Made by a program: the position numbers and the translations under genes. The notes below the pieces were generated by a model. The model was not told where the DNA came from. It was given only the letters and a program-made list of their open reading frames with translations, and ran no database searches. From Microbispora siamensis (lineage in GTDB: Bacteria; Actinomycetota; Actinomycetes; Streptosporangiales; Streptosporangiaceae), in NCBI RefSeq assembly GCF_016863095.1, contig NZ_BOOF01000012.1, positions 186,001-250,000 of the forward strand: DNA of 64,000 bases, read 5' to 3'. This document shows, one piece after another, positions 1-8,436 of this stretch; the stretch's first letter is position 1; each line of letters starts with the position of its first letter.

Positions 1-68
1 CGGCATCGATTCGGCCCGGGCACGGCCTCCTGAGGGCGGCGCCCGGTCGAACGATCGGGGGCGACCGA

Positions 69-392
69 TCAGTGCGCGCCGGAGAGGTTGAGCACCGCGA
101 CCCCGGCGATGATCAGCGCGATGCCGGCGGCCTTGACGAGGTTCATGTGCTCCCCGAGGAAAAACGCGCCGATCAGCGCGATCGCGGCGGTCCCGGTGCC
201 CGCCCACACCGCGTATGCGATGCCGACGGGCATGCGGAGCTTCAGCGCCCAGGCCAGCAGGATGAACGAGGCGATGTACCCGGCGGCGACCACGATGGTC
301 CAGCCCCAGCGGGTCAGGCCGTCGCTGAGTTTGAGCGCGGAGGTGGCCAGGACCTCCGAAGCGATCGCGGCGACGAGCAGGAGCCAGGCCAT
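69..392 (-). CDS. Small multidrug resistance (SMR) family efflux protein
   Basis: This 107-residue protein has the usual SMR length and four hydrophobic segments. A glutamate at residue 13 in the first segment matches the proton/drug-coupling acidic residue of EmrE, QacE and SugE. Such proteins act as antiparallel dimers in the cytoplasmic membrane and exchange protons for cationic drugs or guanidinium compounds; the substrate here cannot be told. A GAGG ribosome site lies a few bases before the ATG. The gene lies 132 bp downstream of a MarR gene on the same strand, so control by that regulator is plausible. The family call is firm; the drug versus guanidinium subtype is open. Confidence 0.9.
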   Translation of the reverse strand: MAWLLLVAAIASEVLATSALKLSDGLTRWGWTIVVAAGYIASFILLAWALKLRMPVGIAYAVWAGTGTAAIALIGAFFLGEHMNLVKAAGIALIIAGVAVLNLSGAH

Positions 393-405
393 GAGAACCT
401 CTTCG

Positions 406-435
406 GTAAAAACTGTACGCTTGTCCCAATTTTAC
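406..435. promoter_or_regulatory. Candidate operator before the SMR gene
   Basis: GTAAAA and TTTTAC form an inverted repeat separated by 18 nt, about 14 nt before the SMR start codon. It is AT-rich against a GC-rich background. No convincing promoter hexamers were found with it, so this is a weak call. Confidence 0.3.
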
Positions 436-524
436 GCGGCACGGCTCCGCAAAGCCATGGGCGGGACGACCAGGTGCTCCAGGTGTGTGAACCGATCGTG
501 CGCCGACGGCGCGAGCGGCGCGGG

Positions 525-950
525 TCAGCGGATGACGGCGCGGGCGAGCAGGCGCCGCAGGACGTCCTGCTCCTCGGAGGCCAGGGGGGCCAGCGGGGAG
601 TCCTCGGAGAGCAGGCCGAGGAGGCGTTCACGGAGCTCGGCGCCCGCGGGGGTGAGGACGAGCTGCTTGGCGCGGCGGTTGCCGGGGTGCGGGTGGCGTT
701 CGAGATAGCCCTGCTCTTCGAGGCGGTCGGCGACGAAGGTGGCGTTGGAGGGCTCGCAGCTCATCCGCTCGGCGAGCTCGCGCAGGGTCATGGGGCGGGT
801 CAGCTCACGCAACGCGGCACCCTGCGAGGCGGTCAGGCCGAGGGTGGCCGCGCGAACCCGCAGGTGGGCCTCGATCTGCTTGGCGAGACCGTTGATCAGC
901 CCGCACAGCTCTCGATCGGTCTGGGCTCGGGTCTCGCGCTCGGTGGTCAC
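525..950 (-). CDS. MarR family transcriptional regulator
   Basis: The 141-residue protein has the MarR winged-helix layout: a helical N terminus, a helix-turn-helix at about residues 55-80 (LRELAERMSCEPSNATFVAD), a basic wing near residue 95 and a C-terminal dimerisation helix. MarR dimers usually repress an adjacent efflux or enzyme gene and release DNA on ligand binding. The start is GTG with no Shine-Dalgarno; a TAGACT box 6 nt before it suggests leaderless translation. It is divergent from a metallo-beta-lactamase-fold gene and upstream of the SMR pump, so either or both could be targets. Confidence 0.88.
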   Translation of the reverse strand: MTTERETRAQTDRELCGLINGLAKQIEAHLRVRAATLGLTASQGAALRELTRPMTLRELAERMSCEPSNATFVADRLEEQGYLERHPHPGNRRAKQLVLTPAGAELRERLLGLLSEDSPLAPLASEEQDVLRRLLARAVIR

Positions 951-956
951 GGCAGG

Positions 957-1001
957 AGTCTACTGCAACTCGAATGATTGCAATTAGAATAGTTTGAGTT
1001 G
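957..1001. promoter_or_regulatory. Divergent promoter/operator between marR and the metallo-hydrolase
   Basis: CAACTCGAA (966-974) and TTTGAGTTG (993-1001) form an inverted repeat with one mismatch. Between them lie an ATTGCAAT palindrome and TAGAAT (985-990), a possible -10 for the plus-strand gene. On the minus strand TAGACT (962-957) fits a -10 for a leaderless marR. The arrangement fits a MarR site controlling both directions; the binding partner is inferred. Confidence 0.5.
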
Positions 1002-1058
1002 TAGCTTTTGCTTCGCGTCGCCGCCCGGCGGCGATCCATCGAGCGCAAGGCAGGGTCC

Positions 1059-1952
1059 ATGACCACGACCACCGTTTTCGACCGGGCGCGGCTGAGCAGC
1101 GCGCCGCGCATCCGTACGCTCCGCCTGGGCGAGCTGACGATCAGCTACGTCCCCGACGGGCTGGTCCGGCTCAAGCCGCGCGGCTGGCTGCCCGCCGCCA
1201 CCGCCGCCGACTGGGCGGCCGACCGCGACCACCTCGACGACGGCGGCTTCCTGGTGGCGGGCATCGGCGCGCTGATGGTCGAGCGAGGCGAGCACGCGCT
1301 GCTCATCGACACCGGATTCGGGCCGGAGTCCCACCCCGATGACCCGGCCAACCCGTTCCTGGGCGAACTGTACGGCGGGCGGCTGCTGGACAGCCTGCGG
1401 CGGCTGGGCCGGGAGCCGCGTCAGATCGACGCCGTCGCCATCACCCACCTGCACACCGACCACCTGGGCTGGGCCTGGAGCGCCGCGCCCGGCACCGGCA
1501 CACCGCCCTTCGCGCACGCCACCCACTTCGTCGCGGCGCCCGAGTGGGAACGGCGCGACCTCGCCGCCGAGGGCGGGGCGACCGAGGAACGCCTGGCCGT
1601 CTTCGCCTCCCGCGTTCACCCGGCCGCGGACGGCGAGGAGATCTTCCCCGGCGTCCGGGCCTCGTTCGCGGCGGGGCATACCGTCGGCCACACCACCTAC
1701 ACCATCACCGGCGGCGGCCGGCGGCTCATCGCGTTCGGCGACGCACTCCACTCCCCCGTCCAGGTGACCCACCCCGAATGGTCCTGCGGCATCGACCACG
1801 ACCCCGGCGAGTCCGCCGAGCATCGCCGCCGCCTGGTCGAGGAGCTGAGCCGCCCGGACACCGTCGGTTACGGCGGCCACTTCGCCGACGTGGTCTTCGG
1901 GCGCGCCGAGCGCCGCTCCGACGGCCGGTTCACCTGGATCCCCGTCGCCTGA
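1059..1952 (+). CDS. Metallo-beta-lactamase-fold hydrolase
   Basis: The 297-residue protein carries the MBL metal signature THLHTDHLG at about residues 128-136, followed by further histidines (GHTVGHT, FGDALH, GGHFAD) expected to complete a two-zinc site. This fits the broad group that includes lactonases and glyoxalase-II-like enzymes. The substrate is unknown; a quorum-quenching lactonase is one option but nothing here proves it. I chose ATG 1059 rather than an in-frame ATG at 1008 because an AAGGCAGGG purine tract precedes it and the 1008 start would run into the promoter region. It is divergent from marR. Confidence 0.85.
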   Translation: MTTTTVFDRARLSSAPRIRTLRLGELTISYVPDGLVRLKPRGWLPAATAADWAADRDHLDDGGFLVAGIGALMVERGEHALLIDTGFGPESHPDDPANPFLGELYGGRLLDSLRRLGREPRQIDAVAITHLHTDHLGWAWSAAPGTGTPPFAHATHFVAAPEWERRDLAAEGGATEERLAVFASRVHPAADGEEIFPGVRASFAAGHTVGHTTYTITGGGRRLIAFGDALHSPVQVTHPEWSCGIDHDPGESAEHRRRLVEELSRPDTVGYGGHFADVVFGRAERRSDGRFTWIPVA

Positions 1953-2019
1953 CCCGGTGGTGAACCGGCGCGTCGCCCGCTCCCGGCCGCCGAGCGGGCG
2001 CCGCGCCGCGGGCCGTTTC

Positions 2020-3252
2020 TCACAGGGTCACCGGGAGCGCGGCCAGCCGCCAGGTGCCGGGGTCGGGGGCGCGCAGCTCGTCGGGCGGAGCGGCCATGGC
2101 CAGGCCGGGGAAGCGGCGCAGCAGCGCGGTGAGCGCGGCCTGGGTCTGCACGCGGGCGATGGAGGCGCCGAGGCAGAAGTGCGGGCCGTGGGCGAACCCC
2201 AGGTGGCCGGCGCCGGGGGCCCGGGTGACGTCGAGGCGGTCGGGATCGGCGAACACCCGTGGGTCGCGGTTGGCCGCGGCGACCAGGGCGGTGATCTTGG
2301 CGCCCCGGGGCACGGTCGCACCGTACAGGTCGACGTCCTGGCGGGCGTGGCGCGGGATCGCCAGCAGTGTGGGGCCGCACCAGCGGATGAGCTCCTCGAC
2401 GGCCCCCGGCATCAGCGCGGGGTCGGCGCGTACAGCGGCGAGCTGGTCGGGGTGGGACAGCAGGGCGGCCACGGCGTTGGCGATGAGGTTGGTCGGGGTC
2501 TGCCCGGCGAGGACCAGGTGCCAGACGAGGGTGACGATCTCGGTGTCGCTCAGCCGGTCGCCGTCCTCGGCCTGGACGCGCACCAACTCGCCCAGCACGC
2601 CCCCGCCGGGCTCGCCGGAGTGATCGGCGCGGGCAGCGGCGACGGCGTCCCTGGCCCCCGCCATGATGCCCGGAATGGCCCGCGCGAAGTCCGGGCCCGC
2701 CCCGGCGGCGACGGTGGCGCCCCATTCGCGCCAGCGCGGGCGGTCCTCCTCGGGGATGCCGACCAGCGCGCAGATGACGTCCATCGGCAGCGGCCGGGCG
2801 AAGTGCCGCAGCAGGTCGACCTGTCCGCCGTCGGCCCGGGAGGGCAGGTCCTCGAGCAGGGCGTCGACGATGCCTTCGATCCGGGGGCGGAACTCGGCGG
2901 CGCGCCGGGGGGAGAAGGCCGGGGCGACCAGTCTGCGCAGCCGCGCGTGCTCGGGGCCCTCCATCTCGCTCATGGTCCGCATGTACGGCAGGCAGTCGTC
3001 GGGGACCTGCGGACGCATGAAGCTGTCGGCGGTGAGCTCGAAACGGGCGTCACCGAGCATCGCCCGAGCGCCGTCGTGCCTGGTCACGGCCCAAATCTGG
3101 CCGAGGCCGGGGATCAGCAGCCGCGCGAGCGGCCCGCGTTCGCGCGCCCGTCCGTACGCGGTGAAGGGGTCGCGCAGGACCTCGGGGTCGGTGAGGTCCA
3201 CCTCGGGCAGGGTGATCACGGGCAGCTCCAGATGTTGATTCCAGATGTTCAT
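2020..3252 (-). CDS. Cytochrome P450
   Basis: The 410-residue protein is a bacterial class I P450. It shows the helix-I segment LAGQTPTN (about residue 245), the ExxR motif EELIR, and the haem loop FAHGPHFCLG with the thiolate cysteine near residue 360. Such enzymes hydroxylate or epoxidise small molecules using ferredoxin electrons; no redox partner is adjacent. In helix I the usual acidic residue of AG(G/A)(D/E)T is replaced by Gln-Thr, which may alter oxygen activation. The start is ATG 3252, the first residue that fits the family; longer in-frame starts would enter the divergent TetR promoter. Its likely regulator is the TetR fusion protein starting 70 bp away. Confidence 0.92.
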   Translation of the reverse strand: MNIWNQHLELPVITLPEVDLTDPEVLRDPFTAYGRARERGPLARLLIPGLGQIWAVTRHDGARAMLGDARFELTADSFMRPQVPDDCLPYMRTMSEMEGPEHARLRRLVAPAFSPRRAAEFRPRIEGIVDALLEDLPSRADGGQVDLLRHFARPLPMDVICALVGIPEEDRPRWREWGATVAAGAGPDFARAIPGIMAGARDAVAAARADHSGEPGGGVLGELVRVQAEDGDRLSDTEIVTLVWHLVLAGQTPTNLIANAVAALLSHPDQLAAVRADPALMPGAVEELIRWCGPTLLAIPRHARQDVDLYGATVPRGAKITALVAAANRDPRVFADPDRLDVTRAPGAGHLGFAHGPHFCLGASIARVQTQAALTALLRRFPGLAMAAPPDELRAPDPGTWRLAALPVTL

Positions 3253-3322
3253 GTCATCTGAGTGGTGACGGTATCTTGGGTCCCGCCGTACGGCAAGCGG
3301 GCGTACGCGGACGAGGAGAGGG

Positions 3323-4417
3323 ATGGAACGCCTCACCAGGGCCGAGCTTCAGGCGCGCAACCGGGCCAGGGTGCTGGCCGCCGCCCGCGACGAGTTCGCC
3401 GAGCGGGGGTTCCGCGACGCCAAGGTGGACGCGATCGCCGACCGGGCCGGACTCACCCGCGGCGCCGTCTACTCCAACTTCCCGGGCAAGCGGGCCCTGT
3501 ACTTCTCGGTGCTGGCCGACCTGGCCGAACGGGAGGCCGGGCCGGACGGCGGGTGGCGGCCCTCCCCCGCGTCCGGCGAGACACCCGGCGCGGCCACGGC
3601 CCGGGAGGCGCTCGCGGCGTTCGCCCGCGCCTGGGTCTCGCGGCTTCCGCTGGCCGGCGACGGCCCGGCCAGGCTCGGCATGGACCTGATGCCGGAGGTG
3701 CTCGCCGACCAGCGGGTCCGCCAGCCGTTCGCGCAGCTCATGAAGCTGAACGCGATCGTGCTCGGGCTCGCGCTCGAACGGCTGGACGGGGACGACTGCG
3801 CGCGGCGCCGGGTGCGGATCGCGGAGACGGCCCTGACCACCCTGCACGGTGCGAGCCAGATGGCCGACGCGGCGCCCGGGTTCGCCGAGCCGTTCGACAT
3901 CGTCGCGGCGTGCGCCGCGCTGGCGGACCTCGATCTCGGCGACCGGTGGGACGCCCCTCACCTGCCCTTCGTCCCCCGTGCGCGGCCCGCGGGCGAGCCC
4001 TGGTCGCCGCCGCCCGCGGTGGACGCGCTGCGCGGCGAGCCGGCCCCGCTGACGGGTGACGGCGTGGTGGCGGTCCTCGGGCTGCACCGCCTGGGGGCCG
4101 TTGAGGAGGCGGTGCGGGCCGCGCCGCCGGGCGGCGAGGTCACCGCGGTACTGGTCACCGGCGACCCCGGCGAGCTGGGGCCGCTCGCCCGGCTGACCCT
4201 CGCCGGCCTGCGCGCCTGCCTGCGGCAGGCGCTGCCCGCGCCGGCCTGGCCGCGCCTGCGCGTGGTGCACGACGACGAGGGGGCCGTCGCGGCGGCGGCC
4301 GGGGTGACCGCCGTGAGCGACGGGACCGAGGCGGCCGTCCGGGTGCGGTCGGGCCGCGTGGTCGCGCGTGCCGACGGGTACGGCGCCTGTCACGCCGCCG
4401 CATCCGCCGAACCCTGA
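3323..4417 (+). CDS. TetR-type regulator with extra thioredoxin-like C-terminal domain
   Basis: Residues 1-60 form a clear TetR DNA-binding domain (helix-turn-helix ADRAGLTRGAVYSNF). Residues up to about 200 look like the usual ligand/dimer domain. At 364 residues the protein is about 160 longer than a normal TetR. The extra part, from about residue 250, reads like a redoxin fold: a strand VVAVLGL, a strand VTAVLVTGDP, VVHDDEGAVAAAAGV, and a final hairpin VRVRSGRVVARADGYG like the dGrVv end of peroxiredoxin-like proteins. No CxxC is present where the active site should be, so it would be a redox-dead binding module. Divergent from the P450, its probable target. Confidence 0.8.
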   Translation: MERLTRAELQARNRARVLAAARDEFAERGFRDAKVDAIADRAGLTRGAVYSNFPGKRALYFSVLADLAEREAGPDGGWRPSPASGETPGAATAREALAAFARAWVSRLPLAGDGPARLGMDLMPEVLADQRVRQPFAQLMKLNAIVLGLALERLDGDDCARRRVRIAETALTTLHGASQMADAAPGFAEPFDIVAACAALADLDLGDRWDAPHLPFVPRARPAGEPWSPPPAVDALRGEPAPLTGDGVVAVLGLHRLGAVEEAVRAAPPGGEVTAVLVTGDPGELGPLARLTLAGLRACLRQALPAPAWPRLRVVHDDEGAVAAAAGVTAVSDGTEAAVRVRSGRVVARADGYGACHAAASAEP

Positions 4418-4478
4418 CCGCCGCGTGGCCCCGTACGGGCGGGGACGCGCGGGCGTGGACACTTGGCGCGGGGGTCGA

Positions 4479-5630
4479 ATGCGTGTTCTACTGAACCTCA
4501 TGCGTCGCGACGCCACTTCCCGTGCGGAGGACCAGCCCGCTGCGCGGCCCCGGGAGCAGCAGCAGGCGCGGCAGCCCGAGCAAGAGCAGGAACAGCAGCC
4601 CAGGCAGCCCGTGCCGCAGCCTGGCCAGCCCGTGCGGCAGCCTGCAGGAAAGTCCGTGCAGCAGTCGCTCGTCGGTGAGGGCCCCACCCGCCCGCGCATC
4701 GAGCGGCAGGCCGTCACGCGCGTCTTCGACGGCATCACCTGCTTCGAGGTGCCGGCCCGCGCGGCGCTCGAGCGGGTGCCCGAGGCCGCCGAGCTGCCCT
4801 TCACGTGGGGCGCGAGCCCCTATCGCGGCTGCGAGGCGGGCTGCGGCTACTGCACCGCCCGGCGCGGTCACCGCTACCTCGGCCTGGACCCGGGCCGCGA
4901 CTTCTCCACGAAGATCGTCGTCAAGACCGACCTGGCCCGCCGCCTGCGGCGCGAGCTGGGCTCCCCCCGCTGGGGCGGCGAGCCGGTCGCGCTGGGCCTC
5001 ACCGGCGACTGCTACCAGCCGGCCGAGGAGATCTACCGCCTGATGCCCGGCGTCATCCGGGCCCTGGCCGACGCGGCCAACCCGTTCACCGTGCTCACCA
5101 AGAGCCCCCTCGTCCTGCGCGATCTGGACCTGTTACGCGACGCCGCGAAGGTGACCCAGGTCGGCGCCCTGGTGTCGGTCGGCTTCGTCGACGACCGCCT
5201 GCGGCGCGCCGTGGAGCCGGGAGCCGCCACACCGCAGCGGCGCCTGGAGATCTGCGCCGCGCTGAACGAGGCCGGCATTCCCTGCGGTGTGCTGATGGCG
5301 CCGATCCTGCCGCTCATCACCGACTCCACCGATCACCTCATGGCGACCGTACGGCGGGCGGCCGAGGCGGGCGCGGTCAGCGTGACGCCCGTCGTGCTGC
5401 GCCTGCCGGCCGGCGCGCGGGAGTGGTACATGGGGTGGCTGGAGCGAGAGCATCCCGGTCTCGTGCCGCGCTATCAGGCGCTGTACGGCAGGGGCCAGGT
5501 CGCCGAGGACGGCTACCGGCGGCGGATCGCCGAGCAGGTGCGCGTCCTCGCCGAGACCTACGGCATCGGCAGGGACGCCCGGCGCTGGCGGCGGCGCCGC
5601 TCCCCCGACCGCCAGCTCGCCCTCGTCTGA
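4479..5630 (+). CDS. Radical SAM protein, Rv2578c-like
   Basis: A CxxxCxxC cluster motif (RGCEAGCGYC, about residues 126-135 from this start) and the following ARRGHRYLGLDPG stretch match the Rv2578c-type radical SAM family of actinobacteria, related to spore photoproduct lyase-like proteins. It should bind a 4Fe-4S cluster and cleave S-adenosylmethionine; the substrate is unknown. Residues about 15-55 form a low-complexity linker rich in Gln, Pro, Glu and Arg that the family does not normally have. Start choice is uncertain: ATG 4479 follows a GGGG tract, while ATG 4500 gives a shorter N terminus beginning MRRD, closer to relatives. Confidence 0.85.
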   Translation: MRVLLNLMRRDATSRAEDQPAARPREQQQARQPEQEQEQQPRQPVPQPGQPVRQPAGKSVQQSLVGEGPTRPRIERQAVTRVFDGITCFEVPARAALERVPEAAELPFTWGASPYRGCEAGCGYCTARRGHRYLGLDPGRDFSTKIVVKTDLARRLRRELGSPRWGGEPVALGLTGDCYQPAEEIYRLMPGVIRALADAANPFTVLTKSPLVLRDLDLLRDAAKVTQVGALVSVGFVDDRLRRAVEPGAATPQRRLEICAALNEAGIPCGVLMAPILPLITDSTDHLMATVRRAAEAGAVSVTPVVLRLPAGAREWYMGWLEREHPGLVPRYQALYGRGQVAEDGYRRRIAEQVRVLAETYGIGRDARRWRRRRSPDRQLALV

Positions 5631-5659
5631 CCGGAGCCGCCGCCGCGGCGGAACTCCTG

Positions 5660-5773
5660 TCACCGCTGTACGGCCGCACTGGTTAAGCGGTCGGACAGCT
5701 TGCGAAGGTGCCGGGCGAGTTCCGGCGGCGACTCGACGTCGAAGTCGAAGTCGACGTCGAGCATGCCTGCCAC
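5660..5773 (-). pseudogene. Possible C-terminal remnant of a WYL-domain regulator
   Basis: The last 37 codons of an open frame ending at 5660 include VESPPELARHLRKLSDRL, which resembles the extreme C terminus of WYL-domain regulators. No WYL core or helix-turn-helix is found upstream in any frame, so this would be a small fragment. The DNA contains a GTCGAA/GTCGAC-rich low-complexity run (about 5737-5760). The rest of 5631-6007 holds no gene I can support; a plus-strand open frame just before 6008 (around 5850-5960) has no recognisable relatives. Confidence 0.3.
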
Positions 5774-6007
5774 GAGCGGAACCGGTTGGCGATCTCCAGC
5801 GCGGTGAGAGGGCCCGGCGCTGTAGCTGTGTGACCTGGCGTTTGCGAGGGTGAAATCGAGATCCGGTCGGTGGTGCTCGAGGCCGCCGAGTACGCCGTGC
5901 TGAGTCCGGAACGCGAGGACCACCTGCGGACGCGGATCGCGCACCGATTAGGTTTCCGCGCCGCGCCCGTCTGTATGTGTGCGATCGACTCACGAGAGGC
6001 TGGCACG

Positions 6008-6592
6008 ATGCGGAAACTGATCTTCGCCATGAACGCGACCCTGGACGGCTACATCGCCGCGCCCGGCGACGACCTCGGCTGGAGTGGAGGGGAGGGACCG
6101 GACTCGTCGCCGAGCGACGAGCTGTTCCAGTGGTGGTCCGACCGGGTGGACGCGACGGGCCTGGCGCTGTACGGGCGCAAGCTGTGGGAGGCGATGAGCT
6201 CCCACTGGCCGACAGCCGACAAGCAACCGGATGCCACACCGGCGGTGATCGAGTACGCCGGCCGCTGGCGGGACATGCCGAAGGTGGTGTTCTCCTCTAC
6301 GACCAGCACGGTCGACTGGAACACCCGCCTGGTCACCGGCGACGCGGTCACCGAGATCACCAGGCTCAAGGCCGACGACGGCGGCCCCATGGACATCGGC
6401 GGTGCCACACTCGCCGCGGCGGCCATGCGGGCCGGACTGATCGACGAGTACGCGATCGTCACCCATCCGGTCCTGGTGGGCGGCGGCACGCCGTTCTTCA
6501 CAGCCCTGGACAACTGGGTGAACCTGAGCCTGGTGGAGACCCGGACGTTTCCCGGCGGCGTGGTGCTGACCAGGTACGAGACGAGGCGATGA
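6008..6592 (+). CDS. Dihydrofolate reductase-family (RibD C-terminal) protein
   Basis: The 194-residue protein begins MRKLIFAMNATLDGYIA, the strand and substrate loop typical of RibD_C/DHFR-fold proteins, and ends with HPVLVGGGTPFF, the characteristic NADPH-site strand. These stand-alone proteins are usually annotated as dihydrofolate reductases, but most probably reduce other pterin, deaminoflavin or unknown substrates with NADPH. GAGAGG before ATG 6008 supports this start over an in-frame ATG at 5870. It is a distant paralogue of the proteins at 58086-58691 and 58788-59387 and of the fragment at 23330-23533. Confidence 0.85.
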   Translation: MRKLIFAMNATLDGYIAAPGDDLGWSGGEGPDSSPSDELFQWWSDRVDATGLALYGRKLWEAMSSHWPTADKQPDATPAVIEYAGRWRDMPKVVFSSTTSTVDWNTRLVTGDAVTEITRLKADDGGPMDIGGATLAAAAMRAGLIDEYAIVTHPVLVGGGTPFFTALDNWVNLSLVETRTFPGGVVLTRYETRR

Positions 6593-6593
6593 G

Positions 6594-6617
6594 CACGGGC
6601 CGAATGCTCGGCTCGTG
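6594..6617 (+). terminator. Hairpin directly after the DHFR-like gene
   Basis: A 10-bp stem (CACGGGCCGA with TCGGCTCGTG, one G-U pair) closes a 4-nt loop and starts 2 nt after the stop codon. No U tract follows, as is common for actinobacterial terminators. Confidence 0.5.
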
Positions 6618-6780
6618 AGGCCAGGTCGAAATCCTTCCTGGCGTGCTCACCGTGGCCCTCGGCTATGAGGGAACCTTCCCCGGCCCCTTCCTCGCGTGCC
6701 AAGTGAGCTGTTGACCGACTCGCCGGAGATGAGGACGACGGCGTCGTTGATCACGATGATGATCTTCGGGCATGAGGATG

Positions 6781-6803
6781 CCCCGCCGGCAACGCCGGCG
6801 GGG
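6781..6803. terminator. Strong bidirectional hairpin between convergent genes
   Basis: CCCCGCCGGC and its exact complement form a perfect 10-bp stem around a 3-nt AAC loop. It lies between the DHFR-like gene and the convergent sigma factor gene, so it could stop transcription from both sides. The rest of 6618-6917 shows no gene I can support. Confidence 0.65.
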
Positions 6804-6917
6804 CTGTGGTGTTCGCGTTGCCGCGTTGGTGTTCAGCTGGTCGGGGTGCTCATTCCGCGGTGACTTCGGTGACGGCGGCCCCTGCATTGGACTCGTCGAC
6901 GACGGGGACTTGCCTGA

Positions 6918-7934
6918 TCACAGTGTCGGGGGCAGGCCCAGCCATGGTTTGTCGGTGGCGTCGAATCCGGTGAGCTCGGCGATCTTCCTGTCGACGATGT
7001 GCAGGACCGCGATGTTGAACAAGCGGTATTCCGGGTCGCCGGGGGTGCGGAGGTACAGCGCGGCGGCAGGCATGCGGTTGACCGTCGTGGTGATACAGCG
7101 CCAGTCGTCGTAGCCGCGCTGGAAGAGCCCATTGGAGACCCAGCCGTCCACCGCGTCCTTGGCCGTCATGATCAAGGTGCCCGGCTCGGGCAGCATCGCG
7201 AAGCGCAGGTCGTCGCGCAGCAGGGCCATCAGCCCGTCGAGGTCGTTGCGCTCATGGGCGTCGATATACGACTTCACCACGCTGCGCTCGTCATTCGACA
7301 GCTCGTGGGTGGCGGGGCTCCGCCAGTCGAGGCGGCGGTCGGGCAGCTGCTCGCGCATCGTCACGCGCGCCCGCTGCAGTGCGCTGGTCACCGATGCGAC
7401 GGTCAGCTCGAGGGCGTCGGCGGCCTTCGACGCGGGCCAGCCGAGGACGTCGCGCAGGATGAACGCCGCCCGCTGCCGCGGCGGCAGGTGCTGGACGGCG
7501 ACGATGAACGCCAGCTCGATCGTCTCCCGCGCCACCACCGATTCCTGCGGGTCCTCCGGGAGCATCCGGTCCGGGTAGGGCTGCAGGTACGGCACCTCGG
7601 AGCCGGGGTCCGGCAGCTCGGCAGGTGCGGGTGTGCGGTCGTTGCGCTTCTCCAGGAAGTCGAGGCAGGCGTTCGTCGCGATCCGGTACAGCCAGGTCCG
7701 CAGGGCCGCGTGGCCCTTGAACGACTCCCGCTTGTTCCACGCCCGCAGGAACGTCTCCTGCGTCATGTCCTGGGCGTCCTCGTAGTTCGCGAGCATCCGG
7801 TAGCAGTGCACCTGCAGCTCACGCCGGTGGCGCTCCGTGATGAGCGCGAACTGTGCTGGGTCCGTTGAGCGGGCCGCCGCGATGAACGCGGCCTCGTCGT
7901 CGCCCAGCAGTCTGGCGTCGGTCATGGTCGTCAA
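6918..7934 (-). CDS. ECF-type sigma factor of the SigG/SigX5 group with SnoaL-like tail
   Basis: The 338-residue protein has sigma region 2 (about residues 20-95, including YRMLANYEDAQDMTQETFLRAW) and region 4 (about 130-195, LPPRQRAAFILRDVLGWPASKAADAL). It continues with a C-terminal SnoaL/NTF2-like domain of roughly 130 residues. This layout matches the sigma-70 family group that includes mycobacterial SigG, where the tail probably modulates activity instead of a separate anti-sigma factor. No anti-sigma gene is adjacent. A purine tract AAGGA precedes the ATG at 7934; an internal ATG three codons in is an alternative start. The target promoters are unknown. Confidence 0.9.
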   Translation of the reverse strand: MTTMTDARLLGDDEAAFIAAARSTDPAQFALITERHRRELQVHCYRMLANYEDAQDMTQETFLRAWNKRESFKGHAALRTWLYRIATNACLDFLEKRNDRTPAPAELPDPGSEVPYLQPYPDRMLPEDPQESVVARETIELAFIVAVQHLPPRQRAAFILRDVLGWPASKAADALELTVASVTSALQRARVTMREQLPDRRLDWRSPATHELSNDERSVVKSYIDAHERNDLDGLMALLRDDLRFAMLPEPGTLIMTAKDAVDGWVSNGLFQRGYDDWRCITTTVNRMPAAALYLRTPGDPEYRLFNIAVLHIVDRKIAELTGFDATDKPWLGLPPTL

Positions 7935-8436
7935 TCCTTACGCAGGTGGCGAGGGGCTACCAGAACTGACGACGTGGCGGAGGATTTCTGAGCGGTGAAG
8001 CCGCTGACACCGGGCCGTTCGTCAGGCCGGATGGGTCGGGTCGATCCAGGGGACGTGTTCGGGTCGGGCACACCCTCGATGTCGAGGTGGGGTCAGCACG
8101 GCCAAGCGTTGTTTTTCGGCGCCTGCTACGCCGGGAGGGGTGCCGACCGCGGAGGCGCTCGCCTTGTTCCTGCGCCACCTCGCTGGCCGACGCGGCCGGT
8201 CCGGCCGAATCACCTCGCCGGAGACCGTGCGCGCCTGCACCTCGGCCCTGCCGACCGCGTTCACCGGGATCGTGCACCTCGGCGAGCTCGCCGGCGTCGG
8301 CCGAGAGCGGCTGCACGCCAACATCCGCGTCCACGGTGGGCCCGCCGCGCGCAGTGGGCCGGGGTTTGCAACGTTCGTCCATGGTGACGGATGTTTAGGA
8401 CCGGAACTGTCCTACACGGGCGGGAGGCTGACTGGC
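7935..8436. other. 502-bp intergenic region with a candidate operator
   Basis: I see no supported gene here. A plus-strand frame runs through 8140-8436 into the epoxide hydrolase but has no recognisable domain before GTG 8437. A short inverted repeat, TAGGAC and GTCCTA with a 7-nt spacer (8394-8412), sits 25 bp before that GTG and may be an operator or part of its promoter. Confidence 0.45.

Noticed and set aside
5870..6007. In-frame N-terminal extension of the DHFR-like gene at 6008
   Set aside because: The extension has no family match and a GAGAGG ribosome site stands directly before ATG 6008.
6781..6803. Perfect hairpin considered as an end of a mobile element
   Set aside because: Only one copy was noticed, there are no target duplications or transposase remnants, and it lies between convergent genes, so a terminator is simpler.
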